Below the pieces are notes generated by a model. That model did not search any database. It worked only from the letters and a program-made list of their open reading frames with translations, and was not told where the DNA came from. 64,000 bases of DNA from Leptotrichia shahii (GTDB lineage: Bacteria; Fusobacteriota; Fusobacteriia; Fusobacteriales; Leptotrichiaceae): positions 186,001 through 250,000 of the forward strand of contig NZ_AP019827.1 in assembly GCF_008327825.1 (NCBI RefSeq). The letters are read 5' to 3'. Shown piece after piece: positions 7,730 to 17,961 of the stretch. How positions within the stretch are numbered: the first letter of the stretch is position 1; every line of letters begins with the position of its first letter. The position numbers and the translations under genes were made by a program.

Positions 7730-9388
7730 ATGTCAATGAAAAATATTGATACTTGTTTAGAAAATAAAAGAGAAGTGAATATAAAAATACTTGGAACAAG
7801 CGATGTGCATGGAAGAGTATTTGCTTGGAACTATGGGGCAGATGAGGAGGACAGGTCGGGTTCTTATGCACAAATTTCAACATTGGTAAAAAAAGTAAAA
7901 AAAGAGAATAAAAATATAATTTTAGTGGAAGTTGGAGATGCGATACAGGATAACTGGATAGAAAAATTTGCGATGGTTCCAAAGCATCCTGTTCCCCAGA
8001 TTTTAAATTATATGGGCTATGACATCTTTGTACCTGGAAATCACGAATTTAATTTTGGAATGCCAACTTTGTCAAATATTTTAAGAGATATGAAACTTAA
8101 TAAATTGACAGCTAATTTATATTACAATGAAAATGCTGAAAATGATACTAACTTTTCAAAAAATAAAAGAAGGTATTTAGATGCCTCTGTAATTATTGAA
8201 AGAGATGGCATAAAAATAGGAGTTATTGGATTATCAACTCCGATGTCTGCGCAGTTTGAAGAAGATACAGGCTACTTAAAGGATTTTTACTTTGTATCTC
8301 CTATAAATGAAACTAGAAGGCAAATAGAAAAATTAAAATCTGAAGGGGCAAATGCGATTGTCGTAGTTGCTCATATGGGAATTGAAAATGAAAATAACAT
8401 TCCAGAAACTGGAGTGAAAGATTTGGCAAATGCTGTACCTGAAATTGACGTAATTATTGCAGGACACATGCATCAAAATGTTCCAAAGAAAATAATTAAC
8501 GGTGTTTTAATTACAGAGCCTCATAGATACGGCACTTTTGTTTCAGAAGTCGATTTAAAATTTGAAATTGAAAATGCAAAAATCAGTTTAATAAGCAAAG
8601 ATTCGACAACTGTTCCTGTAAAAGATGAAGAGCCTGATCCAGAAATAGAAAAAATTTACAAGCCTTTTCACAACAGGCTTTGCAGAATTGCAAATGAAAA
8701 AGTAGGCGAAACATTGAATGACATGGTGCCAAAGAAAAAATATCATGGTATATCGGCAGCTTTTGCCAAAGACACTGGACTGTCTTCGTTTATAACGGAT
8801 GTAGAACTTTATTACAGTGGGGCAGACGTGGTTTCATTTGCATATAATTATGAAAATGTTAGGCTTAATAAGGGGGAAATTAGGAGAAAGGACATAGTTT
8901 ACAATTACAGATATGCAGGTGGAGATGTTACAATTTATAAAATGACAGGGAAGCAATTGAAAGATTATATGGAATGGGCTGCTGACTATTTTGACACGAT
9001 ACATTCTGGAGATACAGAGTATAGGTATAACAGTGAACGTGCAGGAAGAAAATATGTGACTTTTGATATTTTTGGGGGAGTGAAATATAAAATTGACTTG
9101 AGGAATGAGAAAGGTAATAAAATTACTAATTTAATGCTTGTAAATGGAAAAGAGATAACTTCTGAAATGGAACTGAAGGTTGGAATGAATGCTTACAGAT
9201 TTGAGCAGTTAGCGAGAAAAGGCGGAATTTTTGATGGGCAGAAAATCCCTGTATTATGGGCATCTAAGGAAGCAATTGGCGAAATTGATGGAACTATTCA
9301 AAATATGATGATTGATTATATAAAAAATGTGAAAAATGGCATAATAGAAGGGAAAAGTCATAATAATTGGGAAATTATAGGATTATAA
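7730..9388 (+). CDS. Bifunctional metallophosphatase/5'-nucleotidase family enzyme, no signal peptide
   Basis: 552 residues. Metallophosphatase motifs: LGTSDVHGR, VEVGDAIQDN, VPGNHEFNFG, VVAHMGIENE and IAGHMHQN. The C-terminal 5'-nucleotidase domain spans about residues 320-540. It resembles the CpdB/YfkN group (2',3'-cyclic phosphodiesterase/3'-nucleotidase or 5'-nucleotidase), but the N-terminus (SMKNIDTCLENKREVNIKIL) has no signal peptide, so the enzyme should be cytoplasmic, unlike its exported neighbour. It starts 5 bp after the MazG-like gene, so the two are co-transcribed. Substrate unresolved. Confidence 0.85.
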   Translation: MSMKNIDTCLENKREVNIKILGTSDVHGRVFAWNYGADEEDRSGSYAQISTLVKKVKKENKNIILVEVGDAIQDNWIEKFAMVPKHPVPQILNYMGYDIFVPGNHEFNFGMPTLSNILRDMKLNKLTANLYYNENAENDTNFSKNKRRYLDASVIIERDGIKIGVIGLSTPMSAQFEEDTGYLKDFYFVSPINETRRQIEKLKSEGANAIVVVAHMGIENENNIPETGVKDLANAVPEIDVIIAGHMHQNVPKKIINGVLITEPHRYGTFVSEVDLKFEIENAKISLISKDSTTVPVKDEEPDPEIEKIYKPFHNRLCRIANEKVGETLNDMVPKKKYHGISAAFAKDTGLSSFITDVELYYSGADVVSFAYNYENVRLNKGEIRRKDIVYNYRYAGGDVTIYKMTGKQLKDYMEWAADYFDTIHSGDTEYRYNSERAGRKYVTFDIFGGVKYKIDLRNEKGNKITNLMLVNGKEITSEMELKVGMNAYRFEQLARKGGIFDGQKIPVLWASKEAIGEIDGTIQNMMIDYIKNVKNGIIEGKSHNNWEIIGL

Positions 9389-9420
9389 TAAATTTTTTTA
9401 AAAGTTATATATAAAAAATA

Positions 9421-9579
9421 ATAGGCAATTGTAAAAGTAAAAGCGATAAATATTGAACAACAGCGGTATCTGTAATCGCAAGGGGTCAAGACCCCTTGTC
9501 AGGAAGCGGAGAAAAACAAGAAAAATCAATCATAAAAATACTGTGTTTATTGCGTTTTTAGACTTTTACAAATGACTAT
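9421..9579. mobile_element. D-family palindromic element (MITE-like), copy 1
   Basis: About 159 bp with inverted ends ATAGGCAATTGTAAAAGT... and ...ACTTTTACAAATGACTAT, and a perfect central palindrome CAAGGGGTCAAGACCCCTTG at 9479-9498. A second copy lies at 33973-34118 and a right-end remnant at 62411-62456. It fills most of the gap before tgt and has no coding capacity. Confidence 0.75.
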
Positions 9580-9597
9580 AATAAAAAATAAATTTAG

Positions 9598-10794
<1,197 letters not shown>

Positions 10795-10805
10795 GATAAA
10801 AAAAC

Positions 10806-10836
10806 TGCAGGGATAATAACCTTGCAATTTTTTATA
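10806..10836 (+). terminator. Probable terminator after tgt
   Basis: GCAGG and CCTTGC form a short hairpin with one bulge around an ATAATA loop, followed by AATTTTTTATAT. It lies 10 bp after the tgt stop codon. The stem is weak, so confidence is moderate. Confidence 0.5.
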
Positions 10837-11005
10837 TAATAAAACTGATTTACTATTTACTTTCTGACAAGGGGTCTTGACCCCTTGCTAAACAGAATTA
10901 TAAAAACTCCTTTGTTTTAATGGAGAATAGTATAAAATCGAACTCGAAAACTATGACCATTTTTTTCAAATCCTAAGTTTATATGATTTCAAATAAAAAA
11001 ATCCG
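10835..11005. mobile_element. B-family element interrupted by an A-like element
   Basis: The outer sequence is B-family: TATAATAAAACTGATTT on the left and AAAATCGAACTCGAAAACTATGACC...CCTAAGTTTATATGATTT on the right, as in the intact copy at 39341-39431. At 10851-10932 this is split by an A-like unit beginning TACTATTT, carrying the core CAAGGGGTCTTGACCCCTTG (10868-10887) and ending GGAGAATAGTA. The B sequence resumes exactly where it broke. The far right end is degraded and lacks the usual GAGTATA. Confidence 0.65.
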
Positions 11006-11296
11006 ATCTACCGTTCTAACTTAATTTTTGGTTGCCTGCAAAATGTTACAGGTGGTAGTCATATTTATAAACTGTACAGAATCCGTACAAAACTTAAAGT
11101 AGTCGTGATTTTCCTGAGACAATTTATAAAGGGATAACCCCATTAAAAAAAAGTAAAGCCCAAAAATTCGCTGTTAGTGGCGTATAGACCAGAAATATGA
11201 TAATATTTGAATTTTTTACATTAATCTAAGTAAAAACATTTATTATATTTTACTACAATATTATAACCGTTATATAAAAAAATGTCAAATATTCTT
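11006..11296. other. Non-coding stretch, nothing recognised
   Basis: About 290 bp between the repeat cluster and the Crp/Fnr gene. It contains small inverted repeats (CCTG...CAGG near 11037-11056) but no convincing open frame, tRNA or promoter, and no match to the element families described here. Confidence 0.5.
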
Positions 11297-11962
11297 TTAA
11301 AAAAATTTTGAAAAATTTACAAGGTATACGTTATTTTCAATTTTTTTTAAAACTTTCTTTTTGCATAAGTTTGAAATTTCCCTTGATAAGGCAGGTCTTG
11401 TTACTTCAAATTTTTTGGCTAGAGCTGAAATACTGGGGAAAAATTTTATTTTATCATCCTGAGCATTTTCTTTTATATAGCTAAGAACCTTTTCTTCAAT
11501 TGTCTTATGTGTAAAATTAAACCAGATGCGTTTTGATAAATATTGACTTTTATTTGAAATTTCACTTATAAAGTTAAGTAAAAGCCTTTTATCTGATTGG
11601 ATCAGATCCAGATATTTTTCCTTATCCAGAAAAAGAAATTCAGAATTTTCCAAAGTTATCAAATCAACAGGAAAAACATTATCTTTTCCAAATAAAAATG
11701 CAGAAGCCAGCACTTCCCCAGCCTTCATTTGATTTATAACAATTGTATCTCCGTTAAATTTCTGCATTTCTCCATGTGCTGTACCTTTTACAATAATAAT
11801 AATTTTTTTTAAAATATCTCCACGAAAAAATGCAATTTCATTTTTTTTATATTTTTTTATTTTAAAGTCAACTTTTGTTAGGCATTTTAAGATTTCATTG
11901 GGATTTAATCCTTTAAATAGCGAAACTTTTGTTAAAAAAAGTGATAGATCTTCTATTTTCAT
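11297..11962 (-). CDS. Crp/Fnr family transcription regulator
   Basis: 221 residues. The N-terminal cyclic-nucleotide-binding-like beta-roll covers about residues 8-125 (LFKGLNPNEILKCL, KAGEVLASAFLFG). A C-terminal winged helix-turn-helix follows (SISALAKKFEVTRPALSREI, about residues 176-196). No Fnr-type N-terminal cysteine cluster is seen, so it is not a [4Fe-4S] oxygen sensor of the E. coli FNR kind; the ligand is unknown. It is transcribed divergently from the small exported protein at 12161, with a 198-bp shared upstream region that may carry its operators. Confidence 0.88.
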   Translation of the reverse strand: MKIEDLSLFLTKVSLFKGLNPNEILKCLTKVDFKIKKYKKNEIAFFRGDILKKIIIIVKGTAHGEMQKFNGDTIVINQMKAGEVLASAFLFGKDNVFPVDLITLENSEFLFLDKEKYLDLIQSDKRLLLNFISEISNKSQYLSKRIWFNFTHKTIEEKVLSYIKENAQDDKIKFFPSISALAKKFEVTRPALSREISNLCKKKVLKKIENNVYLVNFSKFF

Positions 11963-12160
11963 TTTTTACCTTCTATTATTTTAAGTTTTTTTAGTTTGCA
12001 TATAAAATATTTTGTATATATTATCATTTTTGATTTATGATTTCAAGGAAAATTTTAAAGAAAAATATTTGGGTGTAAGCCAACTAAAAGACTATTCAAG
12101 TCAATAACTTAAGATTGCTGGTTATAATAATTATTAAAAGAAAAAAGGAGAAAATAATAA

Positions 12161-12655
12161 ATGGAAAAAAGTAAAAAGATAGTTATGGCAGTTTTGCTTG
12201 TAATGAGTATAGGTTGCATTGGAAATGCGAAAGCAGAAGATAAAATCGGAAAATTTAAAAATGTAAAAAGACCAGCTGTTACATCAAAAAATTCAAAGAG
12301 CAGTTCAAAAGAATTAAATAGTAAAGAATATGCAAAAGTTTTGGATAATTTTATGAAAAAGGCCGAGAAATATCTTGAAACAGGGGATAAGATACGGCTT
12401 GTGGATGATTATATAAATGATATTGAAAATGTGAAGGTTTCTAAAAAGGCACTGGAAGATAATTATGATGCTGATAAAGAGGCTTTTGGAATGGTTGAAG
12501 TGGCAATATTTATGAAAAGTTCATATTCAAGTGGAGAAAAGGCTAAAAAATTGACAGATGCCGATTATGAGAGAATACAGAAAAAATTTACTAATACAAG
12601 TAAATTTAAACAGTTGGAAGGATATGTGGAAATACAGCCATTACAAATTCAATAA
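12161..12655 (+). CDS. Hypothetical exported protein
   Basis: 164 residues. Signal peptide at about 1-25 (VMAVLLVMSIGCIGNAKAED), cleaved probably after AKA. The Cys within the hydrophobic stretch is not in a clear lipobox. The mature protein is Lys-rich and helical, with no domain recognised. An AAGGAG ribosome-binding site precedes ATG 12161, and a TATAAT at 12123-12128 could be its -10 box. A strong terminator follows at 12665, so it is a single-gene unit. It is divergent from the Crp/Fnr gene, which may regulate it. Confidence 0.7.
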   Translation: MEKSKKIVMAVLLVMSIGCIGNAKAEDKIGKFKNVKRPAVTSKNSKSSSKELNSKEYAKVLDNFMKKAEKYLETGDKIRLVDDYINDIENVKVSKKALEDNYDADKEAFGMVEVAIFMKSSYSSGEKAKKLTDADYERIQKKFTNTSKFKQLEGYVEIQPLQIQ

Positions 12656-12664
12656 TTTTAAGAA

Positions 12665-12712
12665 CTCAGGCAAACTTAGTTAAAAAAAATAAGTTGTCTG
12701 GGTTTTATTTTT
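12665..12712 (+). terminator. Intrinsic terminator after exported protein gene
   Basis: CTCAGGCAAACTTA and TAAGTTGTCTGGG form a long imperfect stem, followed by TTTTATTTTT. It lies 10 bp after the stop codon. Confidence 0.8.
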
Positions 12713-12825
12713 GTGGTAACATATAAATGAAATATAAATTATAGTGTATTTAAATTAAAAAATTAAATAATTTTTGGATTTAAGTATAATTTTGAAAATA
12801 TTATTTATGCAAAGGGGAAATTAAA

Positions 12826-13401
12826 ATGAATATGGAAGTAATTAAATTAAATGTAAAAAAATTTTTGGATGAAAAAAGATACGAACACGTGAAAAGAGTG
12901 ACAAAATGTGCTGTGGAGATGGCAAAAATTTATGGAGTTCCTGTGGAAAAAGTGGAGGCTTCAGCTTGGCTTCACGATGTGGCAAAATTTTTTGATTTGT
13001 CTGTTATGATTGACTTGACAAAGGGAAAATATCCTGAAGTAGCAGATAAAATGTCCCAATCAACAGCTGTGCTGCACGGCTTTGCAGGGGCTGAATTTGT
13101 ACGGCAAAATTATGAATTGTTTGGAATTGATGATGAGGAAATTTTGGATGGGATTAAATATCATACAATTGGATGCGAAAATATGAATACACTTGCAAAA
13201 ATTGTTTATCTTGCTGATGCGATAGAGGAAAAGAGAAGCTGGGAAGGTGTGGAAAAGGCTAGAGAATTGGCAAAAACAGATTTAGATGAGGCAATAAAAT
13301 TTGAAATTGAGGAAAAATTAAAGTATTTACTTGCGAAGGATTCTATCATTCATCCAAATGTTATAAAATTTAGAAATTCGATAATAGCTAATAAAATTTA
13401 G
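12826..13401 (+). CDS. yqeK: HD-domain hydrolase, YqeK-type symmetrical Ap4A hydrolase
   Basis: 191 residues. HD superfamily metal site: His of KRYEHVKR, then WLHDVAKFF, HGFAGAEFV and IKYHTIGCENM. This order is that of YqeK, which cleaves Ap4A symmetrically to two ADP. AGGGG upstream supports ATG 12826. It begins a compact run yqeK-rnr-smpB (gaps of 22 and 26 bp), linking an alarmone-degrading enzyme to RNA decay and ribosome rescue, probably one operon. Confidence 0.85.
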   Translation: MNMEVIKLNVKKFLDEKRYEHVKRVTKCAVEMAKIYGVPVEKVEASAWLHDVAKFFDLSVMIDLTKGKYPEVADKMSQSTAVLHGFAGAEFVRQNYELFGIDDEEILDGIKYHTIGCENMNTLAKIVYLADAIEEKRSWEGVEKARELAKTDLDEAIKFEIEEKLKYLLAKDSIIHPNVIKFRNSIIANKI

Positions 13402-13423
13402 AATAAAAAAATAGAGGTAAAAT

Positions 13424-15700
13424 ATGGGAAATAAAAAAAAGAAAGAAAGACATAGAAATATTGAAAATAATGATAAAGATTTTCACAAGGAAAAAAGATT
13501 TGGTAAAAAAAATTATAATGCTAAAAAGGAAAATCAGAAAACTCCCAAAATGGAACTTAAAGAAGAACGGGAATTGAAATATTTAAAGCAAGTTCTGTCA
13601 GAATATGAATTTACTTTTCAGGAAATATTGCAGCTTTTAGAATGGAGCCAGAAAAGACGGAAAATGTATAAGCAGCTTTTAAATGCTTGGGAAGAAAGTG
13701 GAGAAATTTATTTGAAAAGAAATGGGAAATATACTTTGCCCGAAAAAGAAGGCTTTGTAAAGGGGGAAATTTCCATTTCCAGCGGGAATTTTGGATTTCT
13801 TGATATTAATGGGCAGGCTAGTGTCTTTATTCCTGGAGCTTATTTAAATACAGCTATGAATGGAGATACTGTTTTAGTTCGTATTTTAAAGGAAAGTTCA
13901 GACAATAAAAAGCGGGAAGGTGAAGTTTATAAAGTTATAAAAAGAAATCGGGATGTCATTGTCGGAGTTTTTGAACATAACTTGAGTTTTGGATTTGTAC
14001 GTCCAAGAAATTCTCCAAAGGATATCTATATTCCAAAAAAATTAATAAAAGGTGCTAAAACTGGAGATTTAGTGGCTGTAAAAGTGGATTTCTGGGGAGA
14101 TGAGGAAAGAAAGCCTGAAGGCGGAATTGTGAGTATTCTAGGAAGTCCTAAAGATACAGAAGCACTTATTTCATCGTTGCTTTTAAATGAGGGAATTGAG
14201 GAGAAATTTCCAAATGAAGTTTTGCAGGAATTGGATAAAATAGATGAGAATTTTTCAGATGAACTTGAAAATCGTAAGGATTTACGGCATCTTGACATTA
14301 TCACAATTGATGGCTCTGATGCAAAGGATTTGGATGATGCAGTTTATGTGCAAAAAACGGAAGACGGATATAAACTTTTTGTAAGCATTGCCGATGTTTC
14401 TTACTACGTGCGGGAAAATACCGAACTTGATATAGAAGCATTAAAACGTGGAAATTCAATTTATCTTGTAGACAGGGTAATTCCTATGCTTCCACGAAAA
14501 TTGTCAAACAATCTTTGTTCACTTAATCCAAATGAAGATAAGCTGACTTTTACTGTGGAAATGGATTTAGATAAAAGGGGTAAAGTTATAAAAAATGATT
14601 TTTATAAATCAGTTATAAAATCAAAATACAGAATGACTTACGAAAATGTAAATACAATTCTGGAAAAAAATGAAGAATCAGAAGAATACAGAAATCTTTA
14701 TGACAAATATAGAAAAATTGATGATATGTTAAAAAACATGCTGGAACTTTCTAAAATTATTAGAAGCAATAAAAAAAGACGTGGGAGCATTGATTTTGAA
14801 TTGCCTGAGATAAAGGTAGTCTTGGATGAAAACAAGGCCGTGAAGGACATCGTATTGCGTTCTAGAGGGGAAGCAGAAAGAATCATTGAAGACTTTATGG
14901 TTATTGCAAACGAAACTGTGGTGGAAAAACTTTTCTGGGAGGAAATTCCTGCGATTTACAGGGTTCACGAAGATCCTGACAAGGCGAAAGTTCAGGCATT
15001 AAATGAAACCTTGATAAAATTTGGATATTCTCTGAAGGGATTGGAGGAAATTCATCCTGGAAAATTCCAGAATATTATTGAAAGAACGACAGGACTGCCT
15101 GAAGGCTACTTAATCCATAAATTAATTTTACGGGCAATGCAGCGTGCGAGATATGCCAACAAAAATCTAGGACATTTTGGACTGGCTTCTAAATATTATT
15201 TGCACTTTACGTCACCAATCCGTCGATATTCTGATTTAATTGTTCACAGAATGCTTGGACGTTCGATTGAAAAATTTATGAGTGAAAAGGAAAAGGCTAA
15301 ATATGGAGCTAATTTTGAAGCAATTGCGTCAAGTATTTCAAGAACTGAGAGAGTGGCGGACAAACTGGAAGAAGATAGCGTAAAAATCAAGTTAATTGAG
15401 TATATGCAGGATAAAATTGGACAGGTTTATGTTGCCAGACTTAGCGGAATGAATAAAAATAAAATATTTATGGAGCTGGAAAATCACATAGAAGTGGTTT
15501 ACAATGTTACAACAGCACGTGATAACTTCATTTACGATGAGGAAAACTTTAAAATTGTAGATAAAAGAAATAATGAATCCTATACTATGGGAAGTACAAT
15601 GAAAGTGAGCATTGTAAGTGCAAGTTATGCTAAGATGGAAATTGAGGTCATACCTTATGTGGAAGAAAAAGTAAAAATTGACGAAACTGAAGAAGAATAA
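13424..15700 (+). CDS. rnr: Ribonuclease R
   Basis: 758 residues, the usual length. A Lys-rich N-terminal tail (about 1-45), a winged-helix region, cold-shock OB domains (about 110-260), the RNB catalytic domain with ITIDGSDAKDLDDAVYV near residue 290 (acidic cluster that binds Mg), and a C-terminal S1 domain (about 665-745). It degrades structured RNA 3' to 5' and, with tmRNA-SmpB, clears non-stop mRNAs. smpB lies 26 bp downstream, as in many bacteria. GAGGT precedes the ATG. Confidence 0.96.
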   Translation: MGNKKKKERHRNIENNDKDFHKEKRFGKKNYNAKKENQKTPKMELKEERELKYLKQVLSEYEFTFQEILQLLEWSQKRRKMYKQLLNAWEESGEIYLKRNGKYTLPEKEGFVKGEISISSGNFGFLDINGQASVFIPGAYLNTAMNGDTVLVRILKESSDNKKREGEVYKVIKRNRDVIVGVFEHNLSFGFVRPRNSPKDIYIPKKLIKGAKTGDLVAVKVDFWGDEERKPEGGIVSILGSPKDTEALISSLLLNEGIEEKFPNEVLQELDKIDENFSDELENRKDLRHLDIITIDGSDAKDLDDAVYVQKTEDGYKLFVSIADVSYYVRENTELDIEALKRGNSIYLVDRVIPMLPRKLSNNLCSLNPNEDKLTFTVEMDLDKRGKVIKNDFYKSVIKSKYRMTYENVNTILEKNEESEEYRNLYDKYRKIDDMLKNMLELSKIIRSNKKRRGSIDFELPEIKVVLDENKAVKDIVLRSRGEAERIIEDFMVIANETVVEKLFWEEIPAIYRVHEDPDKAKVQALNETLIKFGYSLKGLEEIHPGKFQNIIERTTGLPEGYLIHKLILRAMQRARYANKNLGHFGLASKYYLHFTSPIRRYSDLIVHRMLGRSIEKFMSEKEKAKYGANFEAIASSISRTERVADKLEEDSVKIKLIEYMQDKIGQVYVARLSGMNKNKIFMELENHIEVVYNVTTARDNFIYDEENFKIVDKRNNESYTMGSTMKVSIVSASYAKMEIEVIPYVEEKVKIDETEEE

Positions 15701-15726
15701 AAAGCAAAATAGCAAAAGGAGGGAAA

Positions 15727-16176
15727 ATGCCAGTATTAGCTAGAAATAAAAAGGCTTTTCACGATTACTTCATAGAAGACAAGCTGGAAGCAGGGATTGA
15801 GCTTGTGGGAACGGAAGTGAAGTCGGCAAAGGCTGGAAAAGTCAGCATAAAAGAAAGTTTTATAAGAATTATACGAGATGAAATTTTTGTGATGAATATG
15901 CATATTACGCCTTATGAATTTGGGAATATTAACAATGTGGCAGAATCTCGTGTGAGAAAATTGCTTTTGAATAGACGTGAAATAAAAAAGTGGGGTGAAA
16001 AAATTAAAGAGCAGGGCTATACCATTGTTCCAATTTCAGTTTACACGAAGCAAAGGCTTGTAAAAATGGAAATAGGACTTGCAAAAGGGAAGAAAATGCA
16101 TGATAAAAGGGAATCGCTGAAAAGAAAAGATATTGAAAGAGATATGAAAAAATTACAGAAAAATTTTAGAAGATAA
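15727..16176 (+). CDS. smpB: SsrA (tmRNA)-binding protein
   Basis: 149 residues. It binds tmRNA and delivers it to stalled ribosomes. Conserved segments: GIELVGTEVKSAKAGKVSIK, the NINNVAESRVRKLLLNRREI region, and a basic C-terminal helix (KRKDIERDMKKLQKNFRR) that occupies the empty mRNA channel. GGAGGGAAA lies directly before ATG 15727. No ssrA gene itself was found in this window. Confidence 0.97.
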   Translation: MPVLARNKKAFHDYFIEDKLEAGIELVGTEVKSAKAGKVSIKESFIRIIRDEIFVMNMHITPYEFGNINNVAESRVRKLLLNRREIKKWGEKIKEQGYTIVPISVYTKQRLVKMEIGLAKGKKMHDKRESLKRKDIERDMKKLQKNFRR

Positions 16177-16179
16177 AAA

Positions 16180-16209
16180 TTGCATAAATTGATTAAAATT
16201 TAGTATAAT
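16180..16209 (+). promoter_or_regulatory. Likely sigma-70 promoter for the thioredoxin gene
   Basis: TTGCAT (16180-16185), 18 bp, then TATAAT (16204-16209), located between smpB and the thioredoxin gene, about 105 bp before its ATG. Confidence 0.5.
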
Positions 16210-16312
16210 AAACATATTCAGAAGTTATACGAATTTAAAATTTAACAAAAGAATGTGTTTGATATAAAAAAATGTCAAATAAAAAATATAAATTTAATAA
16301 AGGAGTGAAATT

Positions 16313-16630
16313 ATGAGTAAAATCATAAATTATGCTGGAGAAGATTTTGATAATGAAATAATTTTGCAAAATGGGCTTACACTTGTTGATTTTTTTGCCA
16401 TCTGGTGCGGACCTTGCCAAATGTTGGAAAAAGTTCTAGCGGAAGTGGCTAATGCTTCAGAATGTAAAATTGTCAAAGTTGATGTTGATGATTATCCAGA
16501 ATTTGGAGCGAAGTTTAAAATAAGAGGACTGCCTTTGCTTTTACTTTTTAAAGATGGACAAATTGTGGAAACTTTGAATGGTTTTCAGACTTTTGATGAA
16601 ATTATGGAAAAAATTAATTTACATAGTTAA
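16313..16630 (+). CDS. trxA: Thioredoxin
   Basis: 105 residues, single thioredoxin fold. Active site WCGPCQ (residues about 32-37; the usual final Lys is Gln), the conserved IRGLPLLLLFKDG cis-proline loop, and a C-terminal helix. There is no signal peptide, so it is a cytoplasmic disulfide reductase. AAAGGAG precedes ATG 16313. It has its own predicted promoter. No thioredoxin reductase gene is nearby. Confidence 0.9.
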   Translation: MSKIINYAGEDFDNEIILQNGLTLVDFFAIWCGPCQMLEKVLAEVANASECKIVKVDVDDYPEFGAKFKIRGLPLLLLFKDGQIVETLNGFQTFDEIMEKINLHS

Positions 16631-16709
16631 TTTTAAACTCGTTTTTATTTTGACAAGGGAAATTCTTTGTGACTAATTAAGATATTATTTTTATTTTTTT
16701 ATAAAAATT

Positions 16710-16826
16710 TATACTATTTTCCATTTAAACAGCAGAATAGTTATAAATTTCTTTGCAAGGGGTCTTGACCCCTTGTTAGAAAATAATATAAAATATAATT
16801 TCTATTTTTTAAACAGAGTTTAGTAT
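16710..16826. mobile_element. A-family palindromic element, copy 2
   Basis: About 117 bp, ends TATACTATTTTCCATTTAAAC... and ...TTTAAACAGAGTTTAGTAT, with the perfect core CAAGGGGTCTTGACCCCTTG at 16756-16775. It is collinear with copy 1 at 3793-3909. It lies between trxA and galE. Confidence 0.8.
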
Positions 16827-16891
16827 TAATGTAGTATTTTAAATTTTTTTGTATATGGAAATAAAAATTTTTAGAAGGAAGGGATATTTTT

Positions 16892-17917
16892 ATGAAAACT
16901 ATTTTAGTTCCAGGGGGAGCAGGATATATCGGTTGTCACACAGTTTTAGACTTGATAAAAAAAGGTTTTAATCCTATTATTGTAGATGACTTTAGTAATT
17001 CTAGTAAAAAAGTTATTACAATTTTAGAAGAACTTTCTGGAGAAAAAATAAATTTTTATGAGTTAGATATAAAAAATAAAGAAGGTTTACGAAAGATTTT
17101 TAGAGAAAATAAAATCGATGCTGTTATTAATTTTGCAGGATTTAAAGCAGTGGGAGAATCTGTAGAAAAACCGCTTATGTATTATGATAACAATTTATTT
17201 GGAATGGTTACTTTACTTGAAGTAATGAAAGAATTCAATGTAAAAAATATCGTATTTAGTTCGTCAGCCACTGTTTACGGTGTTTCTGAAAAAGTTCCTT
17301 TTGTGGAAACTGATCCGATGGGAGAAGTTACAAATCCTTATGGGCGTACAAAAGTAATAATCGAACATATTTTAATGGATTTGGCAAAATCTGACAATAC
17401 TTGGAATATTATTGCTCTTAGATATTTCAATCCATTAGGTGCTCATGAAAGCGGAAGAATTGGAGAAGATCCAAACGGAATTCCAAACAACCTTTCACCT
17501 TACATAACTCAAGTTGCGGTTGGAAAATTGGAAAAATTACATATTTTTGGAAATGATTACGACACTCCAGATGGAACTTGCATAAGAGATTTCATTCATG
17601 TAAATGATTTGGCGGCAGGACATTCAGCAGCATTAAATTATTTATTTAATAATGAAAATCTTGGTTTTGATGCGATAAATTTAGGAAGTGAAAAAGGTTA
17701 CAGTGTTCTTGAAATTTTAAGTAATTTTGAAAAAGCTGTTGGAAAAGAAATTCCTTATGTAATTGACGGAAGAAGAGCTGGAGATATTGCAGTTTGTTAC
17801 GCAGATGCCTCAAAAGCTAAAAAATTATTGAATTGGGAAGCGAAATATACAATTGAAGATATGTGCCGTGATTCTTGGAATTGGCAAAAGAAAAATCCAA
17901 ATGGATTTAAGGATTAA
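16892..17917 (+). CDS. galE: UDP-glucose 4-epimerase
   Basis: 341 residues. It interconverts UDP-glucose and UDP-galactose using bound NAD. Rossmann motif GGAGYIGCHTV at residues about 7-17, FSSSATVYG with the catalytic Ser/Thr, the YGRTK Tyr-Lys pair at about 149-153, and the substrate loop RYFNPLGAHESG. GAAGGAAGG precedes ATG 16892. It supplies galactose for surface polysaccharide or LPS as well as galactose catabolism; no other gal genes are nearby. Confidence 0.96.
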   Translation: MKTILVPGGAGYIGCHTVLDLIKKGFNPIIVDDFSNSSKKVITILEELSGEKINFYELDIKNKEGLRKIFRENKIDAVINFAGFKAVGESVEKPLMYYDNNLFGMVTLLEVMKEFNVKNIVFSSSATVYGVSEKVPFVETDPMGEVTNPYGRTKVIIEHILMDLAKSDNTWNIIALRYFNPLGAHESGRIGEDPNGIPNNLSPYITQVAVGKLEKLHIFGNDYDTPDGTCIRDFIHVNDLAAGHSAALNYLFNNENLGFDAINLGSEKGYSVLEILSNFEKAVGKEIPYVIDGRRAGDIAVCYADASKAKKLLNWEAKYTIEDMCRDSWNWQKKNPNGFKD

Positions 17918-17961
17918 TAATCATTGTAAAATATAAATAAAATTTTTTAGGAGGATATTTT

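Noticed and set aside
7728-7982. Reverse-strand open frame of 84 codons opposite the 5'-nucleotidase family gene
   Set aside because: It is wholly inside a conserved gene, has Phe/Leu-rich composition typical of antisense of A-rich coding DNA, and no ribosome-binding site.
10795-11296. tRNA or other stable RNA in the gap after tgt
   Set aside because: No cloverleaf or CCA-ending acceptor stem could be found; most of the gap is made of nested repeat elements.
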